Assembly: GCA_026874595.1 (NCBI GenBank) | Contig: CM049319.1 | Coordinates: 62,694,917-62,758,916, forward strand | Reading direction: 5' to 3' | DNA length: 64,000 bases | Source: Sipunculus nudus | Taxonomy: Eukaryota > Annelida > Sipuncula > Golfingiida > Sipunculidae | The notes under the pieces: generated by a model | Seen by the model: only the letters and a program-made list of their open reading frames with translations | Databases searched by the model: none | Told to the model about the DNA's origin: nothing | Position numbers and translations under genes: made by a program | Shown here: piece after piece, positions 60,709-64,000 of the stretch | Layout of the letters: every line of letters starts with the position of its first letter | Position numbering within the stretch: the first letter of the stretch is position 1

Positions 60709-60905
60709 TCTAATGATGATAAAGATCTAGTGTGAATTTGAATGATACTGGTGATACAGATCTAGTGTGAATTTGAATGATATAGTTAATACAGATAATG
60801 AAAATAACTATGATTGATAATACAGATCTACTGGTAGTGCCAGTTTGAATGATAATATTAACTTTGTGTCTGTTGAATGAGGATACAGTTCTAATGTGAA
60901 TTTGA
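60709..60905. repeat. Minisatellite, right part
   Basis: Continues the GATCTAGTGTGAATTTGAAT unit seen at 56490-56612, about four to five degenerate copies, showing that the LINE landed inside the array. Confidence 0.8.
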
Positions 60906-61140
60906 ATTATAATAAGTTTAATCATCTGCTGACAGCTGACACAGTATGATTACAGGCTGTTGCAGAGAAAATTGCTGAAAATGTAATAATATGATCATTT
61001 TGATAACACTTCATTGGTGAATTGGATATTATTCATATGTATATTTATATATATACAGTAAAACCATCCCTAATGACCACCTCATTTTAGCTTCCACCTT
61101 GAACTTAAGGGCCACACTTTTGCTGTCCTTTGTATCAGTA
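60906..61140. other. Intron sequence
   Basis: AT-rich, with a CAGTAAAACCATCCCTAATG block near 61057 reminiscent of 52844. No exon recognised. Confidence 0.4.
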
Positions 61141-61575
61141 TACTGTGGTTGGCTTCATATTCGCGAGGCTGAAATTTCGCAATTTCTCCATTTTTAATGT
61201 TTCGCGAGGGTGTCATTTTCGCGATCTCACCAGAACCTATATCAAATCATTGGTAAAGCCATTGCTGTGTGTATTATAATTTGAGAATAATTCATGAGCT
61301 TGTGATATTCTCCTCATATAAGGATGGGCCCGTACGCACAGCACAGGTTCTTTAGTTCAAATTTAAGGGAATGTTTTCCCTATACCTGCATGGATGTAAC
61401 TTATATTAAGATTTCTCACTGTTCTAACCTATTCCCATTCAAGGATTGGCTACACTTAATCAGAAGGACACACTCAATTGGCCAATTATTCCCGAGGGTG
61501 TCATTTTCGCGATTATTTCCCATTCGTGAATATCGCGAAATTAAAACCCTCGCGAACAAAAAGGCAACCACAGTA
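61141..61575. mobile_element. MITE E, copy 2 (435 bp)
   Basis: Same terminal repeats (TACTGTGGTTGGCTT / AAGGCAACCACAGTA) and exactly the same 435 bp length as the copy at 15453-15887, in the same orientation. Located 136 bp upstream of PTDSS2 exon 3. The 91-codon frame across it is not a gene. Confidence 0.87.
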
Positions 61576-61711
61576 ATTACACTGACCTCTCGTAGATAAC
61601 TGTCTTTTAAGTGCAGCCTGTTTATGATGGGGCCAGGGATGGTCCTTATTTCAAAGATTTATTGTATTTTCTGATATATAAACCATGTGCATTTATTGAA
61701 ACTGTTTGCAG

Positions 61712-61794
61712 AGGTCTGGTGGCTTGCATATTGGCCTTTATACTGTTTGGTGTGACGCACATTCCTGATGGACCATTTGTCAGACCACACCCAG
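61712..61794 (+). CDS. PTDSS2: PTDSS2 third coding exon (second membrane span)
   Basis: An 83 nt exon after a AACTGTTTGCAG acceptor. Its first A completes Arg82, then GLVACILAFILFGVTHI forms the second transmembrane segment, followed by the conserved DGPFVRPHP loop (family: DGPFSRPHPAYWR). It ends in phase 1 at CCCAG|GTATTA. Fit of phase and sequence with exon 2, 25 kb upstream, makes the join secure. Later exons with the remaining membrane spans lie beyond the right edge. Confidence 0.95.
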
Positions 61795-61977
61795 GTATTA
61801 TAGCAAAAACATACACACTATCATCATTACTCACATGCACATACACACACTGTCATGGCCTCCTGATGTTTTTGGTGTTAAAGGACCATATTCACTTCGC
61901 ACATGGGTGTTATAGGAAATGCACACAGACCAATGTAACATGATAAAAAAATCTGTGCTGAAAATAAGATGTTATAA

Positions 61978-62024
61978 TTGTATCCGCCAAAACAGAGTTT
62001 TGCGGATACTATGTTTTCAGCTGG

Positions 62025-62076
<52 letters not shown>

Positions 62077-63716
62077 GTAGGTGTCCGGAGAACTCCTCCG
62101 TAACCGCTGGGCGGAATTTTCCGAAACCCGGGATTATGTTCGGGTCACATGTGAACTGCTGCGCCCCGATTTTGTTTTGACCTCTGACCTTTCCTCTGCG
62201 CTCTGCGTCCGTTTGTGCGTCTGTTTCCACACATAAACCCACATATCTCGGGAACCGTTTGACCGATCAGGAAAATTTTTTTGCACAAATGTAGCCCTCG
62301 GAGAGCTTTATAACATACACCAAAAATGGTGGCGCCACCTGCAACCATGTTTGCACAGTGTCCATCTGTTCGTCTGCCTTGGGTTAAAATCACTCATATC
62401 TCTGCAGTGACTTGACTAATTCACCTGAAATTCGGCATGCGCAAACATCCTGGATAGCTTTTCTGATTTTATGACAGGTGGCGCCACCTACATTCACGTT
62501 GACGCTGCAGACATCCAAGCTCATATCTCGGGAACCGTTTGACCGATCAGGAAAATTCTTTTGCACAAATGTAGCCCTTGGAGAGCTTTATAACATACAC
62601 CAAAAATGGTGGCGCCACCTGCAACCATGTTTGCACAGTGTCCATCTGTTCGTCTGCCTTGGGTTAAAATCACTCATATCTCTGCAGTGACTTGACTAAT
62701 TCACCTGAAATTTGGCATGCGTATACATCCTGGATAGCTTATCTGATTTTATGACAGGTGGCGCCACCTACATTCACGTTTACGCTGCAGACATCCAAGC
62801 TCATATCTTGGGAACCGTTTGACCGATCAGGAAAATTCTTTTGCACAAATGTAGCCCTTGGAGAGCTTTATAACATACACCAAAAATGGTGCCACTACCT
62901 GCAACCATGTTTGTACAGTGTCCATCTGTTTGTCTGCCTTGGGTTAAAATCACTCATATCTCTGCAGTGACTTGACTAATTCACCTGAAATTTGGCATGC
63001 GTATACATCCTGGATAGCTTTTCTGATTTTATGACAGGTGGCGCCACCTACATTCATGTTTACGCTGCAGACATCCAAGCTCATATCTCAGGAACCGTTT
63101 GATTGATCAGGAAAATTTTTTTGCACAAATGTAGCCCTTGGAGAGCTTTATAACATACACCAAAAATGGTGGCGCCACCTGCAACCATGTTTGCACAGTG
63201 TCCATCTGTTCGTCTGCCTTGGGTTAAAATCACTCATATCTCTGCAGTGACTTGACTAATTCACCTGAAATTTGGCATGCGTATACATCCTGGATAGCTT
63301 ATCTGATTTTATGACAGGTGGCGCCACCTACAATCAATTTTACGCTGCAGACATCCAAGCTCATATCTAGGGAACAGTTTGACCAATTGGGCCAAAATTT
63401 TGCATGTGTATAGTTCTCACAAAGCTCTTTATCATAGCTAAACTGGTGGCGCCACCTGCAACCCTTTTTTGCACAGCGTCCATCTGTTTGTCTGCCAAGG
63501 GCAAAAATCACTCATATACAATATAGTGGTTTGACTTATCTGCCTTAAATTTTGCATATGTATACAACTTGGACGGCTTTCTGGGTTTTTTGGTAGGTAG
63601 CGCAACCTACATACACAATTTGGCTGCAGACATCCATGCTGATATGCAACACTTCACCAGTTCCACTCTGATTTAGGCGGATACAAGTAGTCGCTTGTCG
63701 ACTACCCGTATTCTAG
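61978..63716 (+). mobile_element. Family B element B7, full structure with long CCG tract
   Basis: 5' TTGTATCCGCCAAAAC with hairpin arm GTTTTGCGGATAC, a CCG tract of about 16 units (62027-62076), leader with perfect DR1 TGACCTCTGACCT (62178-62190), five ~280 bp monomers, then GGCGGATAC, GTAGTCG-CTTGT-CGACTAC and TCTAG. It lies in PTDSS2 intron 3, sense orientation. The best-preserved family B copy together with B1. No coding capacity. Confidence 0.9.
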
Positions 63717-64000
63717 TTTATTTTTGTGGATAAACAGAAGAGGTCAAAGTTACAGTGAGCTTGTTGTTACTTTTATCTGCTGCTCAATGGGTCCATTTTA
63801 ATCTTGGTGACTGGCCTTCTTCTAGCCTTTTTTATTGACCCAGTTGAATAGGGCTGTAATGATACCTTTTCAGAAGATACTATATGTATAGCAAATCTTC
63901 TGTAGTGATGTGATATGCTGAACAAAACATACAAGTGTAACAATACCCTTATCTGAAGATACAATACATGTTGCAATATTTCTGTCGTGATACGGTACAT
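63717..64000. other. PTDSS2 intron 3, right edge
   Basis: Nothing recognised apart from AT-rich sequence with two diverged copies of an AAGATACxATA-like block. No exon of PTDSS2 is visible before the window ends. Confidence 0.45.

Noticed and set aside
61611-61943. 110-codon frame around PTDSS2 exon 3
   Set aside because: Only 61712-61794 matches the protein family; both ends of the frame are intron sequence past clear splice sites.

Overview
This is animal nuclear DNA, AT-rich and intron-rich, with CpG concentrated in a few islands and repeats. It is most likely from a mollusc, probably a bivalve. That placement is inference from the dense tandem-repeat-bearing Helitron/Helentron-type elements, a CR1-like LINE and the two gene fragments; no species marker was identified.

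Two conserved genes are present as separate exons, recovered by matching splice sites and phases. UBE2M (UBC12, the NEDD8-conjugating enzyme) is on the minus strand: exon 1 at 22249-22135, exon 2 at 3428-3334, exon 3 with the catalytic cysteine at 857-715. Its last exons lie beyond the left edge. PTDSS2 (phosphatidylserine synthase 2) is on the plus strand: first coding exon 34699-34841, then 36447-36548 and 61712-61794, continuing past the right edge. The genes are divergent with about 12.4 kb between start codons. They share no pathway; the arrangement is simply head-to-head. UBE2M intron 1 is 18.7 kb and PTDSS2 intron 2 is 25.2 kb, and both are largely transposon.

Most of the rest is nested non-autonomous rolling-circle elements of Helentron/HINE type. 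Family A (5' AGCTCAGCTGAC hairpin, 3' TGACCCATGGGTCA palindrome then CTTGTT) carries ~340 bp or ~157 bp tandem monomers. Family B (5' GTATCCGCC hairpin with CCG microsatellite, 3' GTAGTCG/CGACTAC hairpin then TCTAG) carries ~280 bp monomers. Family D at 36.7-38.1 kb is related to B. Copies sit inside one another, and uninterrupted copies elsewhere in the window give the empty target sites, supporting T-T insertion. No Rep/helicase gene is seen, so all copies are non-autonomous.

Region by region: 0-3.4 kb UBE2M exons 3 and 2; 3.9-13.8 kb family A with two B insertions; 13.8-21.5 kb a TGACCT-rich array, MITEs and a minus-strand A copy; 22.1-23.2 kb UBE2M exon 1 and promoter; 23.4-32 kb fold-back elements around an A-in-A nest; 32-34.6 kb AT-rich sequence; 34.6-36.6 kb PTDSS2 first exons; 36.7-50.3 kb a D, A and B cluster including a 5.4 kb A element with estrogen-response-element-like palindromes; 50-56.5 kb mostly unique intron; 56.6-60.7 kb a nearly full-length CR1-like LINE with a 2A-like motif; 61-64 kb a MITE, PTDSS2 exon 3 and a complete B element.
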